Source of the DNA: Tolumonas lignilytica
Lineage (GTDB): Bacteria > Pseudomonadota > Gammaproteobacteria > Enterobacterales > Aeromonadaceae
Reading direction: 5' to 3'
NCBI RefSeq assembly: GCF_000527035.1
Contig: NZ_AZUK01000001.1
Span: 558,001-622,000, forward strand
DNA length: 64,000 nt
Part shown: positions 32,683 to 42,520 of the stretch, piece by piece
How positions within the stretch are numbered: position 1 is the first letter of the stretch
How the letters are laid out: every line of letters starts with the position of its first letter
The notes under the pieces: model-generated
Seen by the model: only the letters and a program-made list of their open reading frames with translations
What the model was told of the DNA's origin: nothing
Databases searched by the model: none
Program-made: the position numbers and the translations under genes

Positions 32683-33585
32683 GTGACTGACCCAACTGAA
32701 ATCAGCCCGTTGACCTGGCAAAAAGCCGATGAAATATTGAGTGTTGTCTTCCGTCAGCCCGGCGATATGCCGGGCTATCACTGGCACCGCCAAATAGAGG
32801 TCAATATTCCATTTGGCGGCCCGGTCCGTTATCTGATCAATGACCATCAGATCCAGCTTCCGGAAGGCCATATCGGCGTATTCTGGGGCGTGATCCCGCA
32901 TCGGTTGATTGAGTGTGAAAACTGCACCCAGATGGGTGTCATCAACATTCCGCTTTCTCACTTTCTGGCTTTACCGGTGGATGATTTACTGCTGAATAAG
33001 ATTTTACATGGCAGTGTCGTCATCTCTACGACCAAAGGGCTTTTCGGACACCATGAGGTGCTGCGTTGGCATAATGACAGTAAAAGCGGCTCCCACGGTC
33101 TATACCAATTAATGCAGGAAGAAATAGTATTGATGATGAAGCGTGTTGCAGTGTCAGGCTGGCAGGAGTTATTGCATACCGAACCGGGTAAATTGCACAG
33201 CCTGCGGATGAATGAGCGCAAAATCCGCTATATCCAGGCAATGCTAAGTTTCATATCCAAACATTATCATGAAGCCATCCGGGTCAACGATGTTGCGGAA
33301 CAAATTCAGCTGCATCCGAATTATGCGATGAATCTGTTTAAACAAGTCATGGGGTATTCAATCAAAGATCATATTACCATGATGAAGGTTAACCATGCCC
33401 GCGCCTTGCTGGCTGAAACCAATCGTTCGATGCTGGATATTTCATTGACGACCGGGTTTAGCGCCATGAGCCGGTTTTACGAAGCATTTCAAAAACTGGT
33501 TGGCGTCACGCCCAATCAATATCGTATACATACCCGCAACAATACCGAGCAGCTATCACATCCTGTTGGAACTGAAACCACTTAG
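32683..33585 (+). CDS. melR: AraC-family transcriptional activator, MelR-like
   Basis: A 300-residue protein aligning along its length with E. coli MelR: N-terminal cupin (SHWH-equivalent YHWHRQIEVNIPFGG, FWGVIPHRL) and C-terminal double helix-turn-helix (INDVAEH-equivalent VNDVAEQIQLHPNYAM, SILDIALTAGF-equivalent SMLDISLTTGFSAMSRFYEAF). The GTG at 32683 is chosen because AGGAG stands 6 bases before it; a TTG 15 bases earlier lies over that site. It closes the galactoside operon and should activate it with melibiose or a related sugar. Confidence 0.85.
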   Translation: MTDPTEISPLTWQKADEILSVVFRQPGDMPGYHWHRQIEVNIPFGGPVRYLINDHQIQLPEGHIGVFWGVIPHRLIECENCTQMGVINIPLSHFLALPVDDLLLNKILHGSVVISTTKGLFGHHEVLRWHNDSKSGSHGLYQLMQEEIVLMMKRVAVSGWQELLHTEPGKLHSLRMNERKIRYIQAMLSFISKHYHEAIRVNDVAEQIQLHPNYAMNLFKQVMGYSIKDHITMMKVNHARALLAETNRSMLDISLTTGFSAMSRFYEAFQKLVGVTPNQYRIHTRNNTEQLSHPVGTETT

Positions 33586-33600
33586 TATGCTCTCATAAAC

Positions 33601-34149
33601 CTAGATCTGTGCAGATGTATCATCCAAATTACAACGCATTCGCAATCCATGCCGGTCTAAACCATAGTAATCAGCCAGCGTTGCAGAAATATGCATTCCC
33701 ATTTGTGAATATAAGCGTTTAGCTGCATCATTTTCACAATCTACTGACAAATACAGTGCCCGCAGATGCCACTGTCGGGCTAATGCCTGCGACAAATGCA
33801 TGAGCCAGCGCCCCACGCCTTTTTGCCGATATGACCAATGCACCGCCAGCACCCGGATCTCCAGCCCCTGCCAGCCACGATGTGGCAATAAACAAAGATA
33901 GGCGACGAGAATTTCTTTCTCAAAGATCAGAATAGTTGAACAAGATGATGTATCGATCAGGTATTTCCACCGACGACGGCCAAATGCTAGATAGGGGTTA
34001 AAACAATAACGTTCCAGATGTAACAATGCAGGAATATCTGACGCGGCTGCAATTTTACATTCCAGTTCAGTGACAGAGTTTATAGGGTGCTTTAAAAAAT
34101 ACGCCAGCACATCTTGTTCGCGCTGGCGTTTATCGGTGGGCTGCATCAT
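33601..34149 (-). CDS. GNAT-family N-acetyltransferase
   Basis: A 182-residue protein with a RimI-like GNAT domain from about residue 30. The acetyl-CoA loop reads YRQKGVGRWLM, preceded by the IRVLAVHW strand and followed by LYLSVDCENDAAKRLYSQMGM. The substrate is unknown. It is convergent with melR (15-base gap) and begins 28 bases after the stop of the next minus-strand gene, an uncharacterised PIN-like protein, so both may share a transcript. The start is uncertain because no clear ribosome site precedes 34149. Confidence 0.8.
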   Translation of the reverse strand: MMQPTDKRQREQDVLAYFLKHPINSVTELECKIAAASDIPALLHLERYCFNPYLAFGRRRWKYLIDTSSCSTILIFEKEILVAYLCLLPHRGWQGLEIRVLAVHWSYRQKGVGRWLMHLSQALARQWHLRALYLSVDCENDAAKRLYSQMGMHISATLADYYGLDRHGLRMRCNLDDTSAQI

Positions 34150-34177
34150 AACAGTCCGACATCATTAAGAGAGATGA

Positions 34178-34759
34178 TTATTTATGCAGAGGCTCTGGCA
34201 ATGGCTCACCGGTGATTGGATGACGCGCCTCAAGAATATCTTTACGTTCCATCAGTTTAGAGATCAATTTGTTATCTGATTTCTTAATGGAATCTTCGGC
34301 AGCAGGTTCAGAATGCACTTCAATGGGGGCCTTCTTCAGCACTGGCTTTTCCAGTTTCAGCTCTTCTGATTTTGGCGCAACAGAAGCAGAACCACTGCCA
34401 TCCTGAATGATGCAGATACGTTCATGGTATTCTTCATCAATACAGTTTTCTAAAAGACTGTCAGCATCGACACCATCAGCAATAACCGTCAGGCTGGCAT
34501 CCGGCGTTTTTTCGATATGACGGCCCAGCAACCATGCCAGATACATTTCAGCCTGATGACTGCTGTTACCTTTGAAAGTCAGCAATTCAACCGGCAAACC
34601 ACACTGACTCTGGATCCGCAGTAACTCTTTCACTAATTCGATCGGCAGAGTTTTCTGGGTGGCACTGACCACAATTTCAATCTGGTTAAATTTGGTCAGA
34701 TCCAGATCCAGACATTTATTCACCGCATGTTCAAGAACAATCAATATATTTCGTTGCAT
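34178..34759 (-). CDS. Uncharacterised protein, possible degenerate PIN-like domain
   Basis: I do not recognise this 193-residue protein with certainty. Residues 1-120 show the strand-helix rhythm of the PIN-like family typified by VDFENVQ...NQTKIPFD...DFHIAFYIG: here IVLEHAV, TQKTLPIELVKEL and QAEMYLAWLLG line up, but the first acidic residue is replaced by Leu and the DFH aspartate by Glu, so nuclease activity is doubtful. Residues 120-193 are polar and low-complexity, ending ITGEPLPEPLHK. An AAGGA site precedes the ATG, and a leader hairpin lies upstream. Confidence 0.7.
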   Translation of the reverse strand: MQRNILIVLEHAVNKCLDLDLTKFNQIEIVVSATQKTLPIELVKELLRIQSQCGLPVELLTFKGNSSHQAEMYLAWLLGRHIEKTPDASLTVIADGVDADSLLENCIDEEYHERICIIQDGSGSASVAPKSEELKLEKPVLKKAPIEVHSEPAAEDSIKKSDNKLISKLMERKDILEARHPITGEPLPEPLHK

Positions 34760-34802
34760 ACCCGCTATCCTTTATTATTCATACGAAATGGAGACGACAT
34801 TA

Positions 34803-34818
34803 CCCTCTGCCAAGAGGG
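34803..34818 (-). promoter_or_regulatory. Leader hairpin upstream of the PIN-like gene
   Basis: CCCTCT and AGAGGG form a perfect 6-base stem with a 4-base loop, 44 bases before the start. On the minus strand TTGAAC, 17 bases and TACTCT could be a promoter placing this hairpin at the transcript 5' end. No other structure is clear in the remaining 218-base gap. Confidence 0.4.
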
Positions 34819-34923
34819 CCAGAGTATCGGGCCTAAATAATTAGTTCAATGCTCCACACAGAACCTTTGCAAGATAATTACAATTCTTGTGATCTATGCT
34901 GAAGCTTAATTTATATTTTAGTT

Positions 34924-34954
34924 CAAAAAACAAGCAGGGCCCGCAAAGGGCCCT
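34924..34954 (-). terminator. Intrinsic terminator after metH
   Basis: A 7-base GC stem (34936-34942 with 34948-34954, 5-base loop) is followed on the minus strand by GCTTGTTTTTTG. It closes metA-metH. Confidence 0.85.
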
Positions 34955-34977
34955 TGAAATAGTAAATAAAAGATACG

Positions 34978-37900
34978 TTATTGCGCATCATAACCCAGAT
35001 TCGGGGCCAACCAGCGCTCAGCTTCTGCCAAGGTCATTTGTTTACGCGCTGCATAATCTTCAACCTGGTCTTTCTGAATGCCGGCAACTGCAAAATACTT
35101 GCACTGTGGATGACTGAAATAGAAACCAGACACGGCTGCAGCAGGCAGCATGGCGAAAGAATCCGTCAGCTTCATGCCAATGGCCTGTTCAACGTTCAGT
35201 AATTGCCATAACGTCCCTTTCTCTGTGTGCTCTGGGCACGCCGGATAGCCTGGGGCAGGACGGATCCCCTGATAATTCTCACGGATCAGCTCTTCATTAG
35301 TCAGATTTTCATCTGCCGCATAACCCCAGTACGTTTTCCGTACCTGTTCATGCAAATATTCAGCAAATGCTTCTGCCAGACGATCACAAACAGCCTGAAT
35401 CAAAATGGCGTTATAATCATCCCCTGCCGCTTTGTAATGTTCGGCCAGCTCGGCTTCACCAATCCCGCCCGTGACAGCGAACCCACCAAAATAATCAGCG
35501 ACACCACTGTCTTTCGGTGCAATGAAATCGGCCAAACAGTAATTCGGGAATACTTCTCCATTCCGGGCCTGACTGACTTTGTCTGTCTGCTGACGCAGGA
35601 AACGGAACGTTTGCAATACCTGACTGCGTGATTCATCGGTATAAACCACGATATCATCGCCAGTCCGGTTGGCAGCAAACAGGCCGATAATACCGCGGAC
35701 ATTCACCTCACCTGAATCCTGCAAACGGTCTAACATCGCCAGTGCATCGTGATACAGGCGGGTTGCCTCTTCTCCCACCACTTCATCTTCCAGAATACGA
35801 GGGAATTTACCGGCCAGTTCCCAGCTCAGAAAGAACGGCGTCCAGTCGATATATTCACGCAGCATTGCAATCGACACGTTGTCGATCACTTGAATACCCA
35901 GTTGCTTCGGTTTCGGTGGTTGATAATTCTGCCAGTCCAGTTTCAGGGCATTGGCACGGGCAGCAGCCAGCGATATTGGCGGCGTACGCGGTTGTTTACG
36001 AGCATGTTGTTCACGTACTACCTTATATTCTTCACGTAAACGTTCCACAAAGGGCGCTTTCAGGTCAGCACTTAACAGACTTTGCGCTACCCCTACCGCC
36101 CGCGAGGCATTGGAAACATAAACCACCGGTTCACTGTAGTTTTGCTCAATCTTCACGGCCGTGTGTGCCTTCGAGGTGGTCGCGCCACCAATCAGCAATG
36201 GGATCTTAAAGCCCTGGCGTTCCATCTCTTTGGCAACATGTACCATTTCATCCAAAGACGGCGTGATCAATCCTGACAATCCGATCATATCGGCATTTTC
36301 TTCACGCGCAGTTTGCAAAATCTTCTCACAAGACACCATTACGCCCAGATCGATGATTTCATAGTTATTACATTGCAACACCACACCGACAATGTTTTTA
36401 CCGATATCGTGCACGTCACCTTTCACGGTCGCCATGACAATTTTACCGTTTGCCTGACCCACATTTTTTTCCAGCTCAATATAAGGCTGTAAATAGGCGA
36501 CTGCACGTTTCATGACACGTGCCGATTTAACCACCTGAGGCAGAAACATCTTACCCGCCCCAAACAGATCACCCACGACATTCATGCCTTCCATCAGTGG
36601 CCCTTCAATCACTTCGATTGGACGGGTAGCCTGCTGACGCGCTTCTTCTGTATCTTCATCAATAAAATCGGTGATCCCTTTCACCAATGCATGTTCCAGC
36701 CGTTTATTCACCGGCCAGCTTCGCCATTCCTGCTCACGCGGATCGGCCGCCTGTTGCGCCGCGCCACCCCGGTATTTCTCAGCAATCGCCAACAACTCTT
36801 CGGTTGCGCCCGGATGGGTATTTAACACCACCGCTTCTACTTTTTCTTTCAACTCAGCGGGGATATCTTCATAAATAGCTAATTGTCCGGCGTTGACGAT
36901 CCCCATATCCATCCCATTTTGGATGGTGTAATACAGGAACACGGAGTGGATCGCCTCACGCACCGGGTCGTTGCCACGAAACGAGAATGACACGTTGGAC
37001 ACACCACCGGAAATCATGGCATAGGGCAGATTTTCTTTGATGTCTTTCACCGCTTCGATGAAATCCACCGCATAGTTGTTGTGCTCGTCGATCCCGGTCG
37101 CAACAGCAAAAATATTCGGGTCAAAAATGATATCTTCAGGTGGGAAACCCACCTCTTCTGTCAGGATCTTGTACGCCCGTTGGCAGATCTCAAATTTGCG
37201 GGCGCGTGTATCAGCCTGCCCCATCTCATCAAAAGCCATGACAATCACCGCCGCACCATAACGACGGATCAGTTTTGCCTGAGCAATGAATTTGTCGACC
37301 CCTTCCTTCATCGAGATCGAGTTGACGATGCCTTTCCCCTGAATGCATTTCAAACCCGCTTCAATGACTTCCCATTTAGAGGAGTCAATCATGATCGGTA
37401 CGCGGGAAATATCCGGTTCAGACGCAATCAGATTCAGAAAGCGCACCATGCAGGCTTCGGCATCCAACATGCCTTCATCCATGTTGATGTCTATGATCTG
37501 CGCACCGTTTTCAACCTGCTGACGCGCGATATCCAGCGCCTCATCATATTGTTCTTCTTTGATCAACCGTTTGAACTTGGCTGAACCGGTCACATTGGTA
37601 CGTTCCCCCACGTTCACAAACATGGAGTTTTTATCAATCAGCAAAGGCTCTAAACCTGCCAGACGGCATGCCACAGGCAGCTCCGGCAAGACACGCGGTT
37701 TGATGCCGTCGACAGCTCGCGCCATCGCACGAATATGGTCAGGCGTCGTACCGCAGCAGCCCCCCACCATATTCAGGAAACCCGATTCCGCCCATTCCCG
37801 GATGTGCTCGGCCATTTCATTGGCTTCCAGATCATAGCCACCGAACGCATTGGGCAAACCGGCATTCGGATGCACGGAGACATAGGTTTCACTGATACGG

Positions 37901-38691
37901 GCCAGTTCCTGCACATATTGGCGTAACTCTTTGGGCCCCAACGCGCAGTTCAGACCAAAGGAGAGCGGTTTGGCATGGCGTAACGAGTTATAGAAGGCTT
38001 CGGTTGTCTGCCCTGATAGCGTTCGGCCGGAAGCATCGGTGATCGTACCGGAAATCATAACCGGTAATTTAACGCCCAGTTTTTCAAACACCGAATCAAC
38101 AGCAAAGAATGCCGCCTTGGCATTCAACGTGTCGAAGATGGTCTCAATCATGATGATATCGACACCACCTTCCATCAGTGCCTCGGTAGATTCTTTATAA
38201 GCCTCTACCAACTGATCAAATGTCACATTGCGCTTGCCCGGATCATTCACATCTGGAGAGATAGATGCAGTACGGTTTGTCGGGCCCAAAACGCCGGCCA
38301 CAAAACGCGGTTTTTCAGGTGTTTTTTCGTTCCACGCATCCGCTACGCGGCGAGCCAGACGCGCCGCTTCACGATTGATCTCAGCGGATAACTCTTCCAT
38401 ATGATAATCCGCCATCGCAATACGGGTGGCGTTGAAGCTGTTGGTTTCAAGAATATCTGCGCCGGCAGCCAGATAAGCATCGTGGATAGCCGCAATCACT
38501 TCTGGTTTGGTCAACACCAGCAAGTCGTTATTACCTTTCAGGTCTGACGGCCAATCGGCAAATCGCTCGCCCCGAAAATCGTGCTCCTGCAGTTGATAGC
38601 TTTGGATCATGGTTCCCATGCCGCCATCAATAAGCAGAATACGTTCCTGTAATGACTGATGCAGTGCTGATGTATTTACCTTTACGACCAC
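34978..38691 (-). CDS. metH: Cobalamin-dependent methionine synthase
   Basis: Transfers the methyl group of methyltetrahydrofolate to homocysteine via methylcobalamin. Domains in order: homocysteine ([13 protein letters not shown]; zinc cysteines in [10 protein letters not shown]), pterin-binding ([14 protein letters not shown]), B12-binding ([10 protein letters not shown], with the axial His) and the SAM-binding reactivation domain at the C-terminus. The GTG at 38691 is chosen: GAGG stands about 9 bases upstream and the product (1237 residues) then aligns with E. coli MetH from its first residues. The frame extends to an ATG at 38748, but that ATG lies in a hairpin loop and has no ribosome site. 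Confidence 0.95.
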   Translation of the reverse strand: MVVKVNTSALHQSLQERILLIDGGMGTMIQSYQLQEHDFRGERFADWPSDLKGNNDLLVLTKPEVIAAIHDAYLAAGADILETNSFNATRIAMADYHMEELSAEINREAARLARRVADAWNEKTPEKPRFVAGVLGPTNRTASISPDVNDPGKRNVTFDQLVEAYKESTEALMEGGVDIIMIETIFDTLNAKAAFFAVDSVFEKLGVKLPVMISGTITDASGRTLSGQTTEAFYNSLRHAKPLSFGLNCALGPKELRQYVQELARISETYVSVHPNAGLPNAFGGYDLEANEMAEHIREWAESGFLNMVGGCCGTTPDHIRAMARAVDGIKPRVLPELPVACRLAGLEPLLIDKNSMFVNVGERTNVTGSAKFKRLIKEEQYDEALDIARQQVENGAQIIDINMDEGMLDAEACMVRFLNLIASEPDISRVPIMIDSSKWEVIEAGLKCIQGKGIVNSISMKEGVDKFIAQAKLIRRYGAAVIVMAFDEMGQADTRARKFEICQRAYKILTEEVGFPPEDIIFDPNIFAVATGIDEHNNYAVDFIEAVKDIKENLPYAMISGGVSNVSFSFRGNDPVREAIHSVFLYYTIQNGMDMGIVNAGQLAIYEDIPAELKEKVEAVVLNTHPGATEELLAIAEKYRGGAAQQAADPREQEWRSWPVNKRLEHALVKGITDFIDEDTEEARQQATRPIEVIEGPLMEGMNVVGDLFGAGKMFLPQVVKSARVMKRAVAYLQPYIELEKNVGQANGKIVMATVKGDVHDIGKNIVGVVLQCNNYEIIDLGVMVSCEKILQTAREENADMIGLSGLITPSLDEMVHVAKEMERQGFKIPLLIGGATTSKAHTAVKIEQNYSEPVVYVSNASRAVGVAQSLLSADLKAPFVERLREEYKVVREQHARKQPRTPPISLAAARANALKLDWQNYQPPKPKQLGIQVIDNVSIAMLREYIDWTPFFLSWELAGKFPRILEDEVVGEEATRLYHDALAMLDRLQDSGEVNVRGIIGLFAANRTGDDIVVYTDESRSQVLQTFRFLRQQTDKVSQARNGEVFPNYCLADFIAPKDSGVADYFGGFAVTGGIGEAELAEHYKAAGDDYNAILIQAVCDRLAEAFAEYLHEQVRKTYWGYAADENLTNEELIRENYQGIRPAPGYPACPEHTEKGTLWQLLNVEQAIGMKLTDSFAMLPAAAVSGFYFSHPQCKYFAVAGIQKDQVEDYAARKQMTLAEAERWLAPNLGYDAQ

Positions 38692-38734
38692 GGGTGGCTT
38701 CCTCAATCTCGGTGATGCAGATAATGCTGAAACT

Positions 38735-38764
38735 AAACTGTCCGACATCCGTGCCGGACAGTTT
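38735..38764 (-). promoter_or_regulatory. Strong hairpin between metA and metH
   Basis: AAACTGTCCG and CGGACAGTTT form a perfect 10-base stem with a 10-base loop. It lies 30 bases after the metA stop and about 44 bases before the preferred metH GTG. The following sequence has only a weak T tract, so it may tune metH expression or protect metA mRNA. Confidence 0.65.
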
Positions 38765-38793
38765 CGTCATACGACGGTACTGGAAAAATCGAC

Positions 38794-39741
38794 TCAGATT
38801 TCCCAGTTTGGCTCATTTCGCTCCTGAACCAGTGTATTTAAATCATAGGGGGTCAACTGATAAACGTAATAGTTGAGCCAGTTAGAGAATAACAGATGTC
38901 CGTGGCTACGCCAGCTATGGTATGGCGGATTAGCCGGATCATTATTGGGATAATAATTGGCCGGAATGTTCGGGTCGAGCCCCGCCGTCAGATCTCGGTG
39001 ATATTCGTTATGCAATGTTTCCGCATCGTATTCCGGATGCCCGGTGACAAACACCTGCCGGCAGTCTTCGCTCGCAGCCAGATACACTCCTGCAACATCG
39101 GATTCAGCAAAAATTCGCAAATCTGTATTAGCGCGGATGAAATCGCCATCAAAAGAAGCGTAACGGGAATGTGGGGCCAGAAAAACATCATCAAACCCAC
39201 GCACCAGCGGATCTTGTTGTTCCAGCTTCCGATGATAATAAACACCGGATAATTTTACATCGCGGGTTTGTTTTTCCAATCCATACAACACCTTGAGCGC
39301 AGCTTGTGCCGCCCAACAAAGAAACAGTGTGGAGGTTACATTCTTCTTAGACCACTCAATGATCTTGATCAGCGTATCCCAATACACCACATCCTTGAAC
39401 TGTACCAACCCTAATGGGGCCCCTGTAATGATCAATCCATCATATTTATTGTCTTTAATCTGATCAAAATCCTGATAGAAAGTTTCAACATGGATCCGCG
39501 GGGTATTCTTTGATTCCCGGTCATCAATACGTAATAAATCAACAATCACCTGCAATGGTGAATTGGAAAGCATGCGCATCAATTGAATTTCCGTTTCAAT
39601 TTTTTTTGGCATCAGGTTCAACAACAGCACTTTCAGTGGTCGGATATCCTGATGCGCTGCACGACTGTCGGTCATGACGAAAATATTTTCTTCTGTCAGA
39701 ACACCGGCGGCAGGTAATTGGTCGGGAATTTTGATTGGCAT
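38794..39741 (-). CDS. metA: Homoserine O-succinyltransferase
   Basis: First committed step of methionine synthesis from homoserine. The ATG at 39741 is chosen: GGGAG stands about 8 bases upstream, and [15 protein letters not shown] aligns with E. coli MetA at residue 1. The 315 residues include the nucleophile cysteine in [11 protein letters not shown] and the His/Glu pair in [12 protein letters not shown]. It is the first gene of a metA-metH pair, and tandem MetJ boxes lie 26 bases before its start. Confidence 0.96.
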   Translation of the reverse strand: MPIKIPDQLPAAGVLTEENIFVMTDSRAAHQDIRPLKVLLLNLMPKKIETEIQLMRMLSNSPLQVIVDLLRIDDRESKNTPRIHVETFYQDFDQIKDNKYDGLIITGAPLGLVQFKDVVYWDTLIKIIEWSKKNVTSTLFLCWAAQAALKVLYGLEKQTRDVKLSGVYYHRKLEQQDPLVRGFDDVFLAPHSRYASFDGDFIRANTDLRIFAESDVAGVYLAASEDCRQVFVTGHPEYDAETLHNEYHRDLTAGLDPNIPANYYPNNDPANPPYHSWRSHGHLLFSNWLNYYVYQLTPYDLNTLVQERNEPNWEI

Positions 39742-39766
39742 GACTTGCTCCCACATCTATCAGTAA

Positions 39767-39790
39767 AAACGTCTGGACATCCAGAAATCT
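39767..39790. promoter_or_regulatory. Three tandem MetJ boxes before metA
   Basis: Adjacent 8-mers AAACGTCT, GGACATCC and AGAAATCT match the met box AGACGTCT at 7, 5 and 6 of 8 positions. MetJ binds such tandem arrays with S-adenosylmethionine as corepressor, so metA and metH should be repressed by methionine excess. Confidence 0.8.
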
Positions 39791-39995
39791 ACACCATCCA
39801 GAAAGACCTGTCACCAAGAACCCCTTCTGATCGCTCTACTGAGAATTACGTTGGTTAAAATAACAACGATCATAGGTTGAAAATATTCTGAAGGAATCAC
39901 AGGAACTGATTTTAGTGAAACAGGAACTAACAAATGCTTTTTATAGCTGCTACCATTCAGTAACCTAGGTTAAGTTTTATGTGTTATATGACGTT

Positions 39996-41273
39996 ATGGC
40001 AGAATTACGTATATCCGTCGATCGTTTACAAATCGGAAACTATATTAAGCTGCCTTTAAGTTGGCGTGATCACCCGTTCCTGCTTTCCAGCTTCCTGTTG
40101 AAAAAAGAAGAGCAAATTCAATTAATCCGCCAACTCGGTTTAAAATTTGTTTTTATTATTCCTGAAAAATCAGAAGCCCCGCCGAAACCTGCAGAAATTC
40201 TTGAATTACCGCAAAGTGATATCGACTTAAATGATGAAATCTCTTCGCTGCAAGAAAAAATGCAGAGCGAAAAAGCAGAGCGAATTGAGAAACTCAAAGA
40301 ATATCGCCGTAGTCTGCAGCGCACAGAACAATCGTTTAATCGTTCGCTGGCACAAATGCGCGCATTGATCAACAAGCTGCAAACCCGCCCGCTCAATGCT
40401 ATTCGTGAAGCACATGAGCTGGTAGATGACATCACAAAACAAATGATGCAGGCCGATCAGATGGTACTGCACCTCATGTCTGATTCCCCGGAAGGTGAAA
40501 GCCTTTATTACCATTCGCTCAACGTCGCCATGTTGTCGATGTTATTGGCCAAGCAGTGTGGTAAATCGGAAGAAGAGATAAAACTACTGGGAATGGCTGC
40601 GATTTTCCATGATATTGGTAAGATCAAGATACCGTCTCAGATCTTGCGAAAAACCGAACCGCTAACCAAGCCAGAAGAAAACCTGTATAAACTGCATCCG
40701 CGTTATAGTCTGGCGTTGTTAGATCTGGCACAGGAATTCCCGACGCAGGCCAAAGGCATGATTCTAAAGCATCATGAACGACTTGACGGTTCCGGTTATC
40801 CTGAAGGGTTGAAAGCCTCCCAGTTAGATGACCTGACGCAACTGATGTCGGTCATTGATGAATATGACTCCTTGTGTCATCCACAAATGGGCGGCAAAGC
40901 GGCAGCAACACCTCATACGGTGTTGTCATTTATGTTCAAACATAAAACCAAACAATTGAATAAAGATTACATTGGCTTGCTGATAAAACACTTGGGGATC
41001 TACCCGCCCGGTAGCGTGGTCGAGTTATCCAATGGACAGGTTGGATTAGTCATGTCAGTCAACAGTCAACGTCTGCTCTACCCCGCCGTGCAGGTCTATG
41101 ATCCTGCAGTTCCGCGTAATGAAGCGGCAATAATTGATTTGGAAAATATGAATCTAAGCATCAAGCGAGTATTATTACCCTCTCGATTGCCGCAGGAAAT
41201 CTTTGATTATCTCAGTCCGCGAACTCGTATCAGTTACTTCTTCGACTCTTCAAATGGGGCCAATGGTAGCTGA
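39996..41273 (+). CDS. HD-GYP cyclic di-GMP phosphodiesterase
   Basis: Likely hydrolyses cyclic di-GMP. The 425 residues comprise an N-terminal DUF3391-like domain (VDRLQIGNYIKLPLSWRDHPFL), a charged coiled-coil (about residues 75-130) and an HD-GYP domain with all signature residues: YHSLNVAMLS, FHDIGKIKIP and HHERLDGSGYPEGL. The ATG at 39996 is preferred to a GTG 15 bases earlier. No membrane segment is seen. It is followed 41 bases on by a CinA-like gene. Confidence 0.92.
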   Translation: MAELRISVDRLQIGNYIKLPLSWRDHPFLLSSFLLKKEEQIQLIRQLGLKFVFIIPEKSEAPPKPAEILELPQSDIDLNDEISSLQEKMQSEKAERIEKLKEYRRSLQRTEQSFNRSLAQMRALINKLQTRPLNAIREAHELVDDITKQMMQADQMVLHLMSDSPEGESLYYHSLNVAMLSMLLAKQCGKSEEEIKLLGMAAIFHDIGKIKIPSQILRKTEPLTKPEENLYKLHPRYSLALLDLAQEFPTQAKGMILKHHERLDGSGYPEGLKASQLDDLTQLMSVIDEYDSLCHPQMGGKAAATPHTVLSFMFKHKTKQLNKDYIGLLIKHLGIYPPGSVVELSNGQVGLVMSVNSQRLLYPAVQVYDPAVPRNEAAIIDLENMNLSIKRVLLPSRLPQEIFDYLSPRTRISYFFDSSNGANGS

Positions 41274-41314
41274 TTTTTAGCAGAATATGCTTAATCAAAC
41301 TAATTGGTACCCAA

Positions 41315-42475
41315 ATGATTATTGAAATAATTACGACCGGAGATGAAGTTTTAACTGGTTTTACTGTTGATACCAACGCCTCATGGTTAAGCCTGCAGCT
41401 ATTAGAACATGGCTGGCAGGTTCGCCGTCGTCAAACCGTCGGCGACCGGATGGATGACTTAACTCAAGTATTGCATGAGCGCAGTCTCATTGCCGATGTC
41501 ATTATCTTTAATGGTGGCTTAGGCCCAACCTCCGATGATAAAACAACGGATGCGGTTGCTCAGGTCGCAGCAGTTCCTCTGGAGCTGAACAATGACTGGC
41601 TAGCCAATATGGAACAAAAATTCTCCCACCGTGGCCGGGCAATGCCTGCCAGCAATCGGAAACAAGCGATGTTACCGCAGGGGGCAACGGTTGTAGATAA
41701 TCCGATAGGTACCGCTTGCGGCTTTAAGCTCAAAATCAATAATGCACTTTGCTATTTCACCCCTGGTGTCCCGAACGAGTTCAAAAAAATGGTGAATGAG
41801 CAAATCATCCCTGATTTGCACACGCTATACCCTGTCGGTTCAGCGGTGGTTCGCCGTTACTTTACCTTTGGTATTTCTGAGTCATCTCTCAGTGATATGC
41901 TTGATCCTCTAACCTGGCCAGCACATATCGAGCTGGGTTATCGCTCTTCTATGCCCATCATTGAAATGAAACTGATCAGTCAACATGCTGATGCTGATTT
42001 TGACCTGGCGGAAAAACAGTTACTTTCAGTGATCTCGCCTTATATGGTGGCCTCAGACTATCTGGACATGCCGCAACGTCTGGCTGATTTATTAGACTCG
42101 TCACCACTGGAGATTTTAGAGGGGAGCACTTGCGGCGAATTGCTGACGGAATTAGCACCGGTAATTCCGCAATTATGTGCTGATTACCATTCCCATCTGC
42201 CGGAACATGCTGATGAGTTATTGCAGCATATTCAACACCACTCCCGGCTCACACTCGCTATTGGTACCGCGAAAGAGCAACGCTATCCGATTGCATTATG
42301 GGATGGTTTACACGGTTGGGCGCAAACCTTGTATGTGCGCACGCTGGATGTCACATTACAGCGCCGGATCATTGCCTTTGCTGCACAGGATATGTTGCGG
42401 CGCTATCTGCTGAAGTTGCCGGTTTTAGGCGATTATCAGACGTTACAACAAGCGGAATCTTCGTTCCGTCCTTGA
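41315..42475 (+). CDS. CinA/YfaY-like protein with degenerate C-terminal domain
   Basis: The 386 residues start with a molybdopterin-binding-like (COG1058) domain: EIITTGDEVLTGFTVDTNASWL, FNGGLGPTSDDKTTDAVA and FTPGVPNEFKKMV. The C-terminal third occupies the place of the PncC nicotinamide-nucleotide amidase domain but lacks the usual TAESCTGG-type motif, reading EGSTCGELLTELA. This matches the E. coli YfaY type, whose deamidase activity is absent or doubtful. Function is unproven. Confidence 0.85.
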   Translation: MIIEIITTGDEVLTGFTVDTNASWLSLQLLEHGWQVRRRQTVGDRMDDLTQVLHERSLIADVIIFNGGLGPTSDDKTTDAVAQVAAVPLELNNDWLANMEQKFSHRGRAMPASNRKQAMLPQGATVVDNPIGTACGFKLKINNALCYFTPGVPNEFKKMVNEQIIPDLHTLYPVGSAVVRRYFTFGISESSLSDMLDPLTWPAHIELGYRSSMPIIEMKLISQHADADFDLAEKQLLSVISPYMVASDYLDMPQRLADLLDSSPLEILEGSTCGELLTELAPVIPQLCADYHSHLPEHADELLQHIQHHSRLTLAIGTAKEQRYPIALWDGLHGWAQTLYVRTLDVTLQRRIIAFAAQDMLRRYLLKLPVLGDYQTLQQAESSFRP

Positions 42476-42483
42476 CGATGATT

Positions 42484-42512
42484 GTGCTGCTCCGAAGCAA
42501 ACGGAGCAGCAC
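42484..42512. terminator. Convergent hairpin between the CinA-like and YciI-like genes
   Basis: GTGCTGCTCCG and CGGAGCAGCAC form a perfect 11-base stem with a 7-base loop in the 45-base gap between convergent genes. Neither side has a good T tract, but the position suits a bidirectional 3' end. Confidence 0.55.
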
Positions 42513-42520
42513 GTCAGTAT

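Noticed and set aside
35742-36209. 155-residue open frame on the plus strand inside metH
   Set aside because: It is the antisense shadow of a strongly conserved gene, with no ribosome site or recognisable domain.
38640-38793. Possible cobalamin riboswitch ahead of metH
   Set aside because: The region is too short and lacks a B12-box-like sequence; only a simple hairpin is present.
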